DNA of 64,000 nucleotides, taken from contig JAIUOD010000005.1 in NCBI GenBank assembly GCA_020161405.1, forward strand, positions 186,001-250,000, in the 5' to 3' direction. Made by a program: the position numbers and the translations under genes. Source of the DNA: Pseudomonadota bacterium (GTDB lineage: Bacteria > Pseudomonadota > Alphaproteobacteria > Caulobacterales > Aquidulcibacteraceae). Under the pieces are notes generated by a model. The model did not search any database. It saw only the letters and a list, made by a program, of their open reading frames with translations, and had not been told where the DNA came from. Within the stretch, counting starts at the first letter, position 1, and every line of letters begins with the position of its first letter. This document shows positions 55,114 to 64,000 of the stretch, piece by piece.

Positions 55114-55926
55114 TTATGCCTCACTTATCGCGCGAGAAAAGCACTCTTCATACAGTGCCTTAAGGTCATTTATTCCAATTGCTAATAATTCAAATTCAGG
55201 ATTTTGTTGCGGAAGTTCAAGCTCATGAAGCAATTCTTCGTCCAAAAAATTATAGTCTATAATCGCAAAGGCCTTATATTTTTTCTGAAATGTTTTTGCG
55301 GTTGCATGGATTGTAAACCTTTCAATATAAGCAATGTCCGTACCAATATCGTCTTCAATTGCTTTCTCTCTCAACCATGCCAATGTTCGTGCTAATCGAC
55401 CAGTTTTGTCTGCGTTATATCCTTCAATTGCATTTGCAATTGGACGATATTTTGTTGATCTAGTGGCTTTGGCTTTTGATTCTGCGCAAATAACAAAATC
55501 ATTTTCACTTGGACTGGCCAGTTTAGGACAATTTAACAAAATTACATCTGAATGGGGCGCGGCCTTTAGGCGATCTTGCTTAAATCTCCACTTCTGAATT
55601 TTTTTGAGTTGCTCTTCTTCGTAAGAGCCTAGAAAAAACAAAGTTAAAATTTCACCGAAATCACCAGACATTACATTTCCAGCGTCAGGGAGTTTATTTT
55701 GGATAACCTCGGTCTTTGAAAGACCCGTCCTTTGCATTTGTGTGTTTATGGTTTGTTGAGAAATATAACAATCAGGTATTTTAGAAACTAAGTAATCCGC
55801 AACTAATTGTCGTTTGTCTTTTGGTACAATATATACTGAAGCATCAATTGCGCCATCGGGCAAAATATGTTCCTCAAACCAATCTGAAATATCTTCATCT
55901 TCGCAATTTGAAACTATTTCTGTCAT
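55114..55926 (-). CDS. hamA: Hachiman nuclease HamA (DUF1837)
   Basis: A 270-residue protein of the DUF1837 (HamA) type. The nuclease pattern is SGDFGEILTLFFL with E92, SDVILLN with D127, and ICAESKAKA giving E149-x-K151. The N-terminal part QMQRTGLSKTEVIQNKLPD also fits. HamA is the DNA-degrading effector released by HamB. It begins 15 nt after the YgjP-like metallopeptidase gene, so it belongs to the same transcript as the restriction genes upstream. Confidence 0.88.
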   Translation of the reverse strand: MTEIVSNCEDEDISDWFEEHILPDGAIDASVYIVPKDKRQLVADYLVSKIPDCYISQQTINTQMQRTGLSKTEVIQNKLPDAGNVMSGDFGEILTLFFLGSYEEEQLKKIQKWRFKQDRLKAAPHSDVILLNCPKLASPSENDFVICAESKAKATRSTKYRPIANAIEGYNADKTGRLARTLAWLREKAIEDDIGTDIAYIERFTIHATAKTFQKKYKAFAIIDYNFLDEELLHELELPQQNPEFELLAIGINDLKALYEECFSRAISEA

Positions 55927-55941
55927 ATACCGCAGCCCATA

Positions 55942-56658
55942 TTAATATTTCCAATCCATGTGCGATAAAGGCTCGTCATTCAATTGTTTTCGTATAAGTC
56001 TCCAATTAAACATATTTTCATCCATTAATTTGACGAATTTTGCCCCATGCGAAGCCTCAAAGAAGTGAATCATTTCATGTAACAAAATGTATTCGAGGCA
56101 AATTTCTGGCTTTTTAGCTAGTTCCAAATTTAATCGAATGTTTCTTTTTTGTGGGTTGCAGCTTCCCCACCTAGTTTTCATTCTTTGGATAAAAATCTGA
56201 TTGATTTCGACATCAAGAAGCTTTTGCCATTTCTGCGCATAATTCAGGGCTGCGCTTTTAACTTGCTTTCGATACATTTCCTCAAAAAGTTTTTCGGCAA
56301 TTTCTTGAGAGCATTGTCTTGGCACGAATAAATGGAATTTCTGATGGCCAATTTTCAACTCTGGCTTATCAGTCGTCTCGACTAAATCCAATAAAAATCT
56401 TTTACCCCAAAGGTAATGGCTTTCGCGATCGAGAAACTCGCGTGGTGTTTCGCGTTTTTGTTCATCAAATTTGATTTGGTTCTGACGTATCCAGCCAATC
56501 TTTGAAATTGCAAACGCCCTTATTGTTTCGATATTCATGCGAGTTGGTGCAGCAATCCGAACACGGCCTGTAGGCGGATAAACGCTCAAATGGATGTTCT
56601 TGATGTCCTTGAACACCAAATCAACTGCAATGTCACCTAAGAGCAATTCTGCGGTCAT
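55942..56658 (-). CDS. YgjP/DUF45-type metallopeptidase-like protein
   Basis: About 238 residues from the ATG at 56658, whose A is the last base of the hsdR stop (TGATG). The C-terminal site LLHEMIHFFEASHGAKF gives HExxH plus a third His, as in the YgjP/SprT-like DUF45 family; RMKTRWGSCNPQKRNIRLN is the family block before it. These genes are common next to hsdR in type I restriction operons. The role is not known. Confidence 0.9.
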   Translation of the reverse strand: MTAELLLGDIAVDLVFKDIKNIHLSVYPPTGRVRIAAPTRMNIETIRAFAISKIGWIRQNQIKFDEQKRETPREFLDRESHYLWGKRFLLDLVETTDKPELKIGHQKFHLFVPRQCSQEIAEKLFEEMYRKQVKSAALNYAQKWQKLLDVEINQIFIQRMKTRWGSCNPQKRNIRLNLELAKKPEICLEYILLHEMIHFFEASHGAKFVKLMDENMFNWRLIRKQLNDEPLSHMDWKY

Positions 56659-59600
56659 CAATACTCACTCTGCGCCTTGATGATTTTGAAAATTCGTTCA
56701 ACTTCATCTGCATCACTCAATATTTCGTATATAGAAAGTTTGATAATTTGTTCCCGCGCGGGCACTCCTCGCCAACCATCTGGTCGCGTAGATTTCACTG
56801 CTTCATCAATTCGCAATGCGAGTTCTTCGTTGTGTTCAAGATTATTGAACAATGCCCGTTTACCCGCACTATCAAGCGTTTTCGGCGTATCCTCGCTTTT
56901 ACCTGCGGACACGCGACTTGCCAGATCGGCGATTTGTTTCAAATACTCTTCATATTCAATTGCTTTAGCCTTACGCGCTGCAATAATTTCATCCAGTAAT
57001 GACGACATTCGGTCAAAAAATTCAGGGTCTGTAAGTTGGTCTTTAACAATCTTGCTACGCACATTGTTTTCTATCGTTTCCGCAATAGCATCGCGATTGC
57101 CGCGCAAACCACCAAGTTGTGAAGCAATGGAATCCATAATGCCAGTTTTCACGATTAGTTCGATAAGACTAATGTTATCAAAAGGCGATATTTTGCGCGG
57201 CTCATCGGCTTCAATATAGGTATCAATTAGATGGCGCATATCTGCTTCATAAGCTTTTAGGTCAAGAGTCTCACCGCTTGCTTTGCGAACAATTTCGCGG
57301 ATGTTAACGTATTTTTCAAGCTGGGCCTTAATGCGACTTATATCGCCTGCACTGTATCCTGCTGCATCCATATCATCTGCGATATTTGCATAAGAGCGAA
57401 CAAGAGATGCAATCGACTTATAGAGTGCTGCACGGGCTGGTTCACGTTCGAAAAGGTCGCTTGCTATCTCCGTGTTTCCACAAAAATGATGTATGAATTG
57501 AAGCTCTCCCTTTGGTGGCTCGACTGGCTCGCACAGTAGTTCAATTGCCTCAATCGCTTCATCGAGTTTTTCACGGCCTTTTTTAAGGCGATCTTGAAGC
57601 ATAATTTGCGGGCTGTCACCGCCTGAACTTGTATCCAATTCCGATGAATAAACCGCGATTGCATTTTCAACTTTGCTGAACAGGTCTTTGTAATCGACGA
57701 TATAGCCAAAATCCTTATCTTCACCATCTAAACGATTGGTGCGGCAAATGGCTTGGAAAAGCCCATGGTCTTGCATTGATTTATCAATATATAGATAGGA
57801 GCATGGCGGCGCATCGAAGCCTGTAAGAAGCTTATCAACCACCACAAGCAATTTCATGCTTGCTGGTTCTTTTGTGAATAGTGCCTTGGCATTTTCCTCA
57901 TAAGTCTCGGTTGCGGACATATTTGGTTTTGGATTAACGTCTTTCAATAGTTCGGTGTAGGTATTGAAAATAAATTGCTTGTCAGTTTCCGTGTTTGCGC
58001 CCGTTTCCTCGAGCGTTACGTCTTTGTTTTGTGGGTTATATGATGTGATAACGGCGCATCTATTTTTGAACGATGTCTTTTGAAATAGCGCATAATATTT
58101 GCACGCTTCAAAAATACTTGAAGCCACCAAAATCGCATTTCCGCGCTCGGAAGAAAGTCGCGGCTTCACACTGAAATCAAATATAATATCAGAAACCACA
58201 CGCTCCATGCGTGAACGGGAACTAAGCACGCTTTGCATAGTTCCCCATTTTTTCTTCAATTCATCTTTTTGCCAGTCATTTAGGCCTTTGGTTTTTGCTT
58301 CAAACCATTGGTCAATTTTATCTTCAGAGCCTAGCCTTTGGTCAATGTCGCGAGCTTCATAAATAAGGTCGAGCACAACTTCATCTTCAACCGCCTCGCT
58401 GAATTTATAGGTGTGGATATAGTTTCCAAAAACTTCAAAACTAGTCGCCTTATCTTTTTTCAAGAGTGGCGTTCCCGTAAAGCCAACGAAAACCGCATTT
58501 GGCATCATTGCCTTCATTACACGGTGTAGTTTGCCGCTTTGGGTTCGATGACATTCATCGACAAATACATAAACCTCGCCCACTGTTGGGCTTGGTTGGG
58601 CCTCAAGTTCTTTGATGAATGCGTCAATATCATCTACATCTCTGCGCCCAAATTTATGAACCAATGAGCATAATAGGCGCGGTGTCGGCTGACCTAATTG
58701 GTTCATCAAATCGCGCCCGCTACTGGTTCGTTTTATAGTTTCGCCTGCATCATTAAAGACGCGTTCAATTTGTTTATCCAATTCATCGCGATCGGTTACA
58801 ATGACGACGCGGGCATCGGGCTTGTTTTCTAAAATCCATTTGGCAAGTAATACCATTACAATTGATTTGCCACTTCCTTGGGTATGCCAAATGATTCCGC
58901 CTTCACGTTTGCGAAGTTTTTCTTGCGCCGCCTTTATCCCAAAATATTGGTGCACACGGGGAAGTTTTTTATATCCCGCATCAAACAAAACAAAATCATG
59001 CATTAATTCAATCAAGCGATTTTTTTCACAGATTTTCAAAAGATATTTGTCTAATTTATAGCCGCTATTATCGTCTTCGTCCTCTTTCCATTTAAGAAAG
59101 AATTTTTCGGGCGTGCCGATTGCACCATATTGCAAGCCTTCGGAATCATTTCCCGCAAACACGAATTGATTAGTAGTAAAAAACCATTCATTAAATTCTG
59201 GCTGTTGATTTGAAAGGTTTTGGCGAATGCCGTCACCAATGCTAACGCGGCTATTTTTAAGTTCGATAACGCCAATTGCAATGCCATTGATAAATAAAAC
59301 CAAATCGGGGCGGCGTTCGGCATTGCCTTTAAGGGTTACTTCTTCAGCGATTGCAAAATTATTTAGTTCGGGGTTTTCCCAATCAATTAAATGCACGGTT
59401 TCGGTATTCGCGGCAACATCAGTTTTTACCTGAACACCATAGCGCAATAGCCCATAAGCCGCTTTGTTGTTACCATAGAGTGTGCGGCTATGGTTATCGG
59501 CTTCGGTTCGTAATTTATAAATTGCGGCGCTTATTTGCGCCTTTGTGTAGCCACGATTTTCAAGATATTGGGTTAAGTATTTTTCTTCGATATTGCTATT

Positions 59601-59708
59601 ATTGGGTCGGTCTGACCAATCACCCAAATAAGTATAGCCAAGCACTTCTTTGAAAAGCGTAATAATTCGAGTTTGAGTAACGCTTTCTGCCTTTCCAATA
59701 TCGGACAT
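56658..59708 (-). CDS. hsdR: Type I restriction enzyme, HsdR subunit
   Basis: About 1016 residues from the ATG at 59708; a GTG nine bases upstream is an alternative. The N-terminal nuclease has RRPDLVLFINGIAIGVIELKNSR with D at about 135 and E-x-K near 149-151. The helicase part has Walker A HTQGSGKSI, DECHRTQSG (motif II) and GFTGTPLL (motif III). It translocates DNA and cuts at a distance when HsdS sees unmodified sites. It lies after the NucS-like gene and overlaps the DUF45 gene by 1 nt. Confidence 0.96.
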   Translation of the reverse strand: MSDIGKAESVTQTRIITLFKEVLGYTYLGDWSDRPNNSNIEEKYLTQYLENRGYTKAQISAAIYKLRTEADNHSRTLYGNNKAAYGLLRYGVQVKTDVAANTETVHLIDWENPELNNFAIAEEVTLKGNAERRPDLVLFINGIAIGVIELKNSRVSIGDGIRQNLSNQQPEFNEWFFTTNQFVFAGNDSEGLQYGAIGTPEKFFLKWKEDEDDNSGYKLDKYLLKICEKNRLIELMHDFVLFDAGYKKLPRVHQYFGIKAAQEKLRKREGGIIWHTQGSGKSIVMVLLAKWILENKPDARVVIVTDRDELDKQIERVFNDAGETIKRTSSGRDLMNQLGQPTPRLLCSLVHKFGRRDVDDIDAFIKELEAQPSPTVGEVYVFVDECHRTQSGKLHRVMKAMMPNAVFVGFTGTPLLKKDKATSFEVFGNYIHTYKFSEAVEDEVVLDLIYEARDIDQRLGSEDKIDQWFEAKTKGLNDWQKDELKKKWGTMQSVLSSRSRMERVVSDIIFDFSVKPRLSSERGNAILVASSIFEACKYYALFQKTSFKNRCAVITSYNPQNKDVTLEETGANTETDKQFIFNTYTELLKDVNPKPNMSATETYEENAKALFTKEPASMKLLVVVDKLLTGFDAPPCSYLYIDKSMQDHGLFQAICRTNRLDGEDKDFGYIVDYKDLFSKVENAIAVYSSELDTSSGGDSPQIMLQDRLKKGREKLDEAIEAIELLCEPVEPPKGELQFIHHFCGNTEIASDLFEREPARAALYKSIASLVRSYANIADDMDAAGYSAGDISRIKAQLEKYVNIREIVRKASGETLDLKAYEADMRHLIDTYIEADEPRKISPFDNISLIELIVKTGIMDSIASQLGGLRGNRDAIAETIENNVRSKIVKDQLTDPEFFDRMSSLLDEIIAARKAKAIEYEEYLKQIADLASRVSAGKSEDTPKTLDSAGKRALFNNLEHNEELALRIDEAVKSTRPDGWRGVPAREQIIKLSIYEILSDADEVERIFKIIKAQSEY

Positions 59709-59713
59709 CGCAA

Positions 59714-60649
59714 TCACGCCTTTACCAATTTGAAGCTGACCTGATACTTGTAAAATGAAATTGAAGGAACGTTAGAAATTGCCCAGCGCATTGTTTGATC
59801 ATCCTCCAAAGCAATAATAACACCTTCGACACTTTGATTTGTCTCTGCAATCTGTTCCTTTATATATCCCATGTATCGTAGAATTTGACCCACGACTTTG
59901 TCACTTGCGCGACCACGTTTTAACTCAACTACTAATAAACGCTTTTTGTCTTTGCTTATCGCCAAAATATCAATAACCCCCGCACCAGTTTGATATTGTT
60001 GACCTACGCGTTCGCCGTCCTCTTCGTAAATATCAAATTGCTTTGCAAGTTCAGTTTGCGCCCAGTTAGCAACCAAAAAATCCTCTAAGTGTTTTTCCAT
60101 TGTAAATGAGACGAGGTCTTCTATTTCCTCATTATTAACTGATGCTAGTCCACTTTTAATGTTACTTAGCGGTTGAAGAAATCGCTCAATTTCTTCTGAA
60201 TGCGGTTTAAGCTCACAGACCGTTCCTATTGAGCCAGCCGAATTGCGCAATGACTCCGACATTTCACTTCGAGCAATAGCTATTCCTAACCACTTAACTG
60301 GCCGACGATGTGGTAAGTTTGTATCTGGAACATAGTAATATTCACCAGAAATCTCAGCAAGTTGGTAATTTCCATTTCCGTCGGGGCAAAGAACAATATC
60401 ACCGCGCTTTAGTCCTTTTGATATTGTCCAAAGTGCACCGCACGCTAGCCCCGCCGTGACTTTTGATTTATCAGGATGACCCTCTAAAAATACTGGTATA
60501 AATTTCTTGTTAAACTCTCTCCAGTCTTCCGAAAGTTGGTCGGTGAAGTCTTCATCAATTCCAAAATATGCACCAATATAATTTCCATCGAAACATTCTT
60601 GGGCATATACGCTTTTTCGTCCCAACATAATTCTATTGTAATTCTTCAT
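59714..60649 (-). CDS. NucS-like nuclease with N-terminal sensor-like domain
   Basis: A 311-residue protein. The C-terminal half (about 175-311) has the NucS/DUF91 nuclease pattern: EKHLEDFLV, D227 in GAGVIDILA, E242-L-K244 in LVVELKRG and Q255 in VVGQILRYM. The N-terminal half (1-150) has KRGDIVLCPDG and YQLAEISGEYYYVPD-type beta-strands, like EVE/PUA-type domains that may read modified bases. It overlaps hsdS by 4 nt and sits between hsdS and hsdR, so it is made with the restriction system. Confidence 0.8.
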   Translation of the reverse strand: MKNYNRIMLGRKSVYAQECFDGNYIGAYFGIDEDFTDQLSEDWREFNKKFIPVFLEGHPDKSKVTAGLACGALWTISKGLKRGDIVLCPDGNGNYQLAEISGEYYYVPDTNLPHRRPVKWLGIAIARSEMSESLRNSAGSIGTVCELKPHSEEIERFLQPLSNIKSGLASVNNEEIEDLVSFTMEKHLEDFLVANWAQTELAKQFDIYEEDGERVGQQYQTGAGVIDILAISKDKKRLLVVELKRGRASDKVVGQILRYMGYIKEQIAETNQSVEGVIIALEDDQTMRWAISNVPSISFYKYQVSFKLVKA

Positions 60650-61860
60650 ATCAGACGCACCTTTCCGCTTAGCAGATCTTGCATCATGCCTTGCTTTATT
60701 TGTTTGGCTTTTTCGAGTTTGGTTTCGAGGGCAGAAATTTCTGTGTCCATGTCGGTCAAAATTTTTGCTATTTCTATTTGCTCTTCCTCATCAGAAGGAA
60801 GTTCATATTTGAATGTCACAAAGTCTTTTTGATATAAATGGTTTATTGTTGAACCTGCCGAAAGCTGGGAGAGAAATTTATCGAATACTTCAGAGCGCAA
60901 TAGGTAATAAAAAAATCTAGGCGAAAACGCTTTGTTTTTAGGGCGAATAACGAAAACGCCGCTATTGAGAGTTGCGGGCTTTGGCATTTCTTCAACGAAC
61001 GCAATTTTTCCAATAGTTCCGTCTTTGGTGACCAAAAGGTCATTTGATTTCAATTGAATATTCTTGTCCTGACTATAGCGTATTTCTTCTACGCAGAAAC
61101 ATTCATTCCAATCAATAAAGCCATTTAGAAATTCAGTTCCTGTGACTAGAAAATAGTCACCAGTATCTAGATATTCTTTAGTTGTTAAACCTTGCCACCC
61201 AATTCTTGCCTTAAGAATTGCTTCGTCACCCAAGCATTGAGTTTTCCAAGGCTTTTCAAAACCTGCTAAGCGTTTTTTGCCTGTTAATAGGTCTTGCATT
61301 GCGCCTTGTTTGATTTGGCGTTTTTTGGCGATAAGTTCCGATAGCGCCTCAATCAACCCATCCGCATCACTCAACGCCTCCGCAATGGCTTCTTGTTCTT
61401 TAGTCTCTATTGGAAAAACTATTTCTAACGGTTGTAGCTTTGTAACTGATAGACCGGGTTGCGCTGAAGATTCAGAATACTGATTTAAATTCATCTTCTC
61501 TAGGACAATCGCTAACCAGTTAATTGCAACTCCTCGCCTTGGAGTCACAACAATAGCGTGTTCTGACGCGAAAAATTTTCCTGTAGCCTTTACTATGTTG
61601 CCGCATAAAGCGCCTTGTCGACCGATAAGTGCAAAATTACCTTCATGTGTGTGGGAATTTGTAAAACCTCTAAGCCCATTACCGCCAAAACAAGGATAGT
61701 CCGCAAATTCATTTATTCTATCGCTTGTAATGGTCATACCACTCTTCATGGTGCAAACTTTTTCTAGAGATCGAACTTCCCAACCTTCGGGTATCAACCC
61801 AATTTCGGTTTGCTTATATCCGCTTTGCGCCACGTCTCTCTTCAAAGCCAAACTCACCAC
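60646..61860 (-). CDS. hsdS: Type I restriction specificity subunit HsdS
   Basis: A 404-residue protein with two target-recognition domains. The first is marked by GLIPEGWEVRSLEKV and ends with the coiled-coil spacer ALSELIAKKRQIKQGAMQDLLTG; the second spans about 215-375 and ends with the equivalent coiled coil AKQIKQGMMQDLLSGKVRL. The pair would read a bipartite sequence for HsdM and HsdR. It starts at GTG (61860 or 61857) and overlaps hsdM. Confidence 0.95.
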   Translation of the reverse strand: MVSLALKRDVAQSGYKQTEIGLIPEGWEVRSLEKVCTMKSGMTITSDRINEFADYPCFGGNGLRGFTNSHTHEGNFALIGRQGALCGNIVKATGKFFASEHAIVVTPRRGVAINWLAIVLEKMNLNQYSESSAQPGLSVTKLQPLEIVFPIETKEQEAIAEALSDADGLIEALSELIAKKRQIKQGAMQDLLTGKKRLAGFEKPWKTQCLGDEAILKARIGWQGLTTKEYLDTGDYFLVTGTEFLNGFIDWNECFCVEEIRYSQDKNIQLKSNDLLVTKDGTIGKIAFVEEMPKPATLNSGVFVIRPKNKAFSPRFFYYLLRSEVFDKFLSQLSAGSTINHLYQKDFVTFKYELPSDEEEQIEIAKILTDMDTEISALETKLEKAKQIKQGMMQDLLSGKVRLI

Positions 61861-64000
61861 GCATACCCCATTTTTTCCAGATGCTTGGCGACTTTTGCCT
61901 CTAAATCATTTGCGTGTTTCAATAATTTTGGCATTGGAGTTTCATAGCGTTCGGCAAGTGTGCGCACCCTTTTGGTTAGGGTTTGGCTTATTCGGTCCAT
62001 TTCACTATGAATTACGTTTTCTAGTGTCTTAAGCCATTTATCATTGACCACCAAATCTTTGATTTCGGCTTCGCTAAGTTTTGGATACTGCGCCAGTGCA
62101 AGGGCATCAATTTTGGCATCCAATTCTTTGATTTGTGATTTTAATTCACTCTCGCGCTCATTAAGGTTTTCCCATTTTTTCAAAATTGTAATTTCTTCTT
62201 GCGCGTCTTTGTCGGCTTTTAGCTCTTTCAATCGTGCCTTTACATTTGCTTTGTTAATTTTTTCAAGTTCGGCAAATAAACCATCTTCGCCGCCATGTTC
62301 TTCTTCAAGCTCGGCAAGTTCCGCGCTTATGGTTTCAAGGCTTGCATTTAATTCATTTAGCTTATTTTGTTCATCAGCAAAAAAGCGCGTAACGATTAGG
62401 GGCTTTGGTATAAGGTCGCATGTCCAGCCAATATCTTTGTCTTTGCCGACTTTGCCATTCTTATCGGTTTTACCTTTTACAATCACGCGATAGGTTTCGG
62501 CTTTCCAACCATCGGATGAGATAAGATAATAATCATCCTGCATTGTCTGCGCCCAATAATCCATTAGGTGTTGATAAACATCATATTTGCTTATCAAATT
62601 TTTGTTTGCGTAATGGGTAAGCAAATCCTCTGATAATTTGAAGATTTCTTCTTTTGGCTGGCATCCCGCTTTTAGTAATTTTAACAATGGCTCGATTTTA
62701 TCTCGCCATGTTTTGAAATGCGTATTCATACCATTTATAAATGTCGAAAATTCCGAATGTTCGTAAATCGTCTTTTTGATTGCCGATTTATCAACTGCAA
62801 GGTCAAAATAATTTGGGCGGCATTCTTTGAATAGGGTCGCTTTTAAGTTCGGGCAAATATCCCAATAGTTTTGCAGCCCATCAATATCAGATTTTGGAAT
62901 TCCGCCGCGCAAATGCCCTTCGATGTCTTGTTTGTCTTCTTGTTTTTGACTGTCGATATAGCGCGGAAGATTTAGATTATATTCGTTCTTTTCAATCTGT
63001 TCGTATGAAACAATTTTTGAAAAACCCGCGATTTCAATTTGGTTCGTGAAGGCATCAACGATTTTGTGAATGTCTTGTGCGCGCAGTCGGTTCTTTGGGC
63101 CATCTTTCATAAAGCCTGAAGACGCATCAATCATAAAAATGCCCTTACGCGCTTGTGCATCTTGCTTGTCGATTACGATAATGCACGCGGGGATGCCGGT
63201 GCCATAGAACAAGTTTGCAGGAAGGCCGATAATACCTTTTATATAGCCTTTTTTGATTAAGTTACGGCGAATATCCGCCTCGGCATTGCCACGGAATAAA
63301 ACCCCATGCGGCAAAATACACGCGCCTTTGCCCGTGCTTTTCATTGAGCGGATTATATGAAGCAAATACGCATAGTCACCCTGTTTACTTGGCGGTGTGC
63401 CGAATGAAGCAAAGCGGTGGTATTTATCATTGTCGGTATCGACACCATTGCTCCAGCGTTTGTCACTGAATGGTGGGTTTGCGACGACATAGTCAAAGGT
63501 TTTTAAGGCTTCACCGTCTGTGAATTTTGGTTCGGCAAGGGTGTTGCCAGACATAATCAAAGCGCCTGCATTATCATGTAAATACATGTTCATTTGCGCT
63601 AAGGCACTTGTAGCTGAATCTTTTTCCTGCCCATAAAGAGTAACTTTTGTGCTCGCCTCATCAGCAACTTTAATTAATAAAGAACCTGAGCCGCAAGTTG
63701 GATCATAAATTGTTGTGTCTGGTGTAGTGTTCGCCTTTTTAATCTCTAGAATTTGAGCCATGACCCGACTAACTTCAGCAGGGGTATAGAACTGGCCTTT
63801 GCTTTTGCCGCTTTCGGTGGCGAAATGGCGCATAAGATATTCATAAGCATCGCCCATAATATCATCGCCATCGGCGCGATTTTTTGAAAAATCTAGTTCG
63901 GGCTTTTGGAAAATTGAAATAAGATTGGTCAATCGCTCGACCATTTCTTTGCCGCTTCCCAGTTTTGTTTCCGAGTTGAAGTCGATTTCTTTTATGCCCG
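61854..64000 (-). CDS. hsdM: Type I restriction methylase HsdM (5' end outside window)
   Basis: The frame is open to the window edge, so the true start lies beyond 64000; an internal ATG at 63944 is not the start, as 18 more codons precede it without a stop. The N6-adenine methylase motifs are present: DPTCGSGSLL (SAM binding) and NPPF (catalytic). The C-terminal part is long, with an extra region (about residues 400-600 from 63944) and coiled-coil segments. It methylates the sites read by HsdS. It is the first gene of the operon seen here. Confidence 0.95.
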   Translation of the reverse strand, partial: GIKEIDFNSETKLGSGKEMVERLTNLISIFQKPELDFSKNRADGDDIMGDAYEYLMRHFATESGKSKGQFYTPAEVSRVMAQILEIKKANTTPDTTIYDPTCGSGSLLIKVADEASTKVTLYGQEKDSATSALAQMNMYLHDNAGALIMSGNTLAEPKFTDGEALKTFDYVVANPPFSDKRWSNGVDTDNDKYHRFASFGTPPSKQGDYAYLLHIIRSMKSTGKGACILPHGVLFRGNAEADIRRNLIKKGYIKGIIGLPANLFYGTGIPACIIVIDKQDAQARKGIFMIDASSGFMKDGPKNRLRAQDIHKIVDAFTNQIEIAGFSKIVSYEQIEKNEYNLNLPRYIDSQKQEDKQDIEGHLRGGIPKSDIDGLQNYWDICPNLKATLFKECRPNYFDLAVDKSAIKKTIYEHSEFSTFINGMNTHFKTWRDKIEPLLKLLKAGCQPKEEIFKLSEDLLTHYANKNLISKYDVYQHLMDYWAQTMQDDYYLISSDGWKAETYRVIVKGKTDKNGKVGKDKDIGWTCDLIPKPLIVTRFFADEQNKLNELNASLETISAELAELEEEHGGEDGLFAELEKINKANVKARLKELKADKDAQEEITILKKWENLNERESELKSQIKELDAKIDALALAQYPKLSEAEIKDLVVNDKWLKTLENVIHSEMDRISQTLTKRVRTLAERYETPMPKLLKHANDLEAKVAKHLEKMGYAW

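Noticed and set aside
63000..63944. ATG at 63944 as the hsdM start
   Set aside because: The frame stays open upstream to the window end, and HsdM normally has a longer N-terminal domain.
1..64000. CRISPR array
   Set aside because: No series of regular direct repeats with unique spacers was seen on either strand, and no cas gene is present.
39700..64000. Integrase or transposase for the element
   Set aside because: No tyrosine or serine recombinase and no transposase motif was found among the genes here; it may lie beyond 64000.

Overview
The window is a stretch of a low-GC alphaproteobacterial chromosome whose last third is a mobile and defence island. The alphaproteobacterial call rests on a circularly permuted two-piece tmRNA gene, an alpha-type SspB ClpXP adaptor, the murA-DUF2948-(hisD) gene order, an SGNH/NagX/NagP-type N-acetylglucosamine locus and a Cys-rich ArsR-ArsC-Acr3 set. 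No rRNA or species marker is present, so a genus cannot be named.

Layout. 1-2900: start of a probable hisD, DUF2948, murA, a 42-residue conserved basic protein and an ABC-type membrane domain without an ATPase. 3200-9500: a GlcNAc uptake and phosphorylation locus (kinase, MFS permease, GntR/UTRA regulator), a frameshifted exported protein, a frameshifted and truncated nagX, two paralogous SGNH hydrolases and tRNA-Thr(GGU). 9500-13800: a 32-residue membrane peptide, the potassium transporter Kup, and a shortened KdpD kinase with KdpE, without kdpFABC. 13800-19900: sspB, a DUF3052-like gene with an in-frame stop, a MerR regulator with a carboxymuconolactone-decarboxylase-like protein, a YqjI-like PadR regulator, the tmRNA, an arsenic operon and thyA. 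19900-27400: secreted or hypothetical proteins, an M15 peptidase, a large SGNH hydrolase and glycerol kinase. 27300-34500: a tightly overlapping cecR-ybhGFSR-like ABC exporter operon with a NodT-type outer-membrane factor. 34500-39700: a TetR regulator, SDR, DUF2867 protein, ABM monooxygenase, cytochrome P450 and LtrA-like protein.

From about 39.9 kb the content changes to mobile-element genes: a small basic ORF, MobC, a relaxase, a PD-(D/E)XK protein, a three-gene hipBA-type operon with repeated operators, an HTH hypothetical, a secreted hypothetical, a 1198-residue YobI-like membrane P-loop ATPase, and ArdC. Then follows a minus-strand run: hsdM (cut by the window end), hsdS, a NucS-like nuclease gene, hsdR, a YgjP/DUF45-type metallopeptidase and the Hachiman pair hamA-hamB. 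The seven genes overlap or are separated by at most 16 nt, so they probably form one operon. No integrase, transposase or type IV secretion gene is visible, so the element looks mobilizable rather than self-transmissible; its right end lies outside the window.

The strongest candidates for new biology are the embedding of Hachiman and a NucS-like nuclease inside a type I restriction operon, the third gene of the hip operon, the orphan YobI-like ATPase, and the PD-(D/E)XK protein behind the relaxase. Function calls are from motif reading alone; no database search was run.
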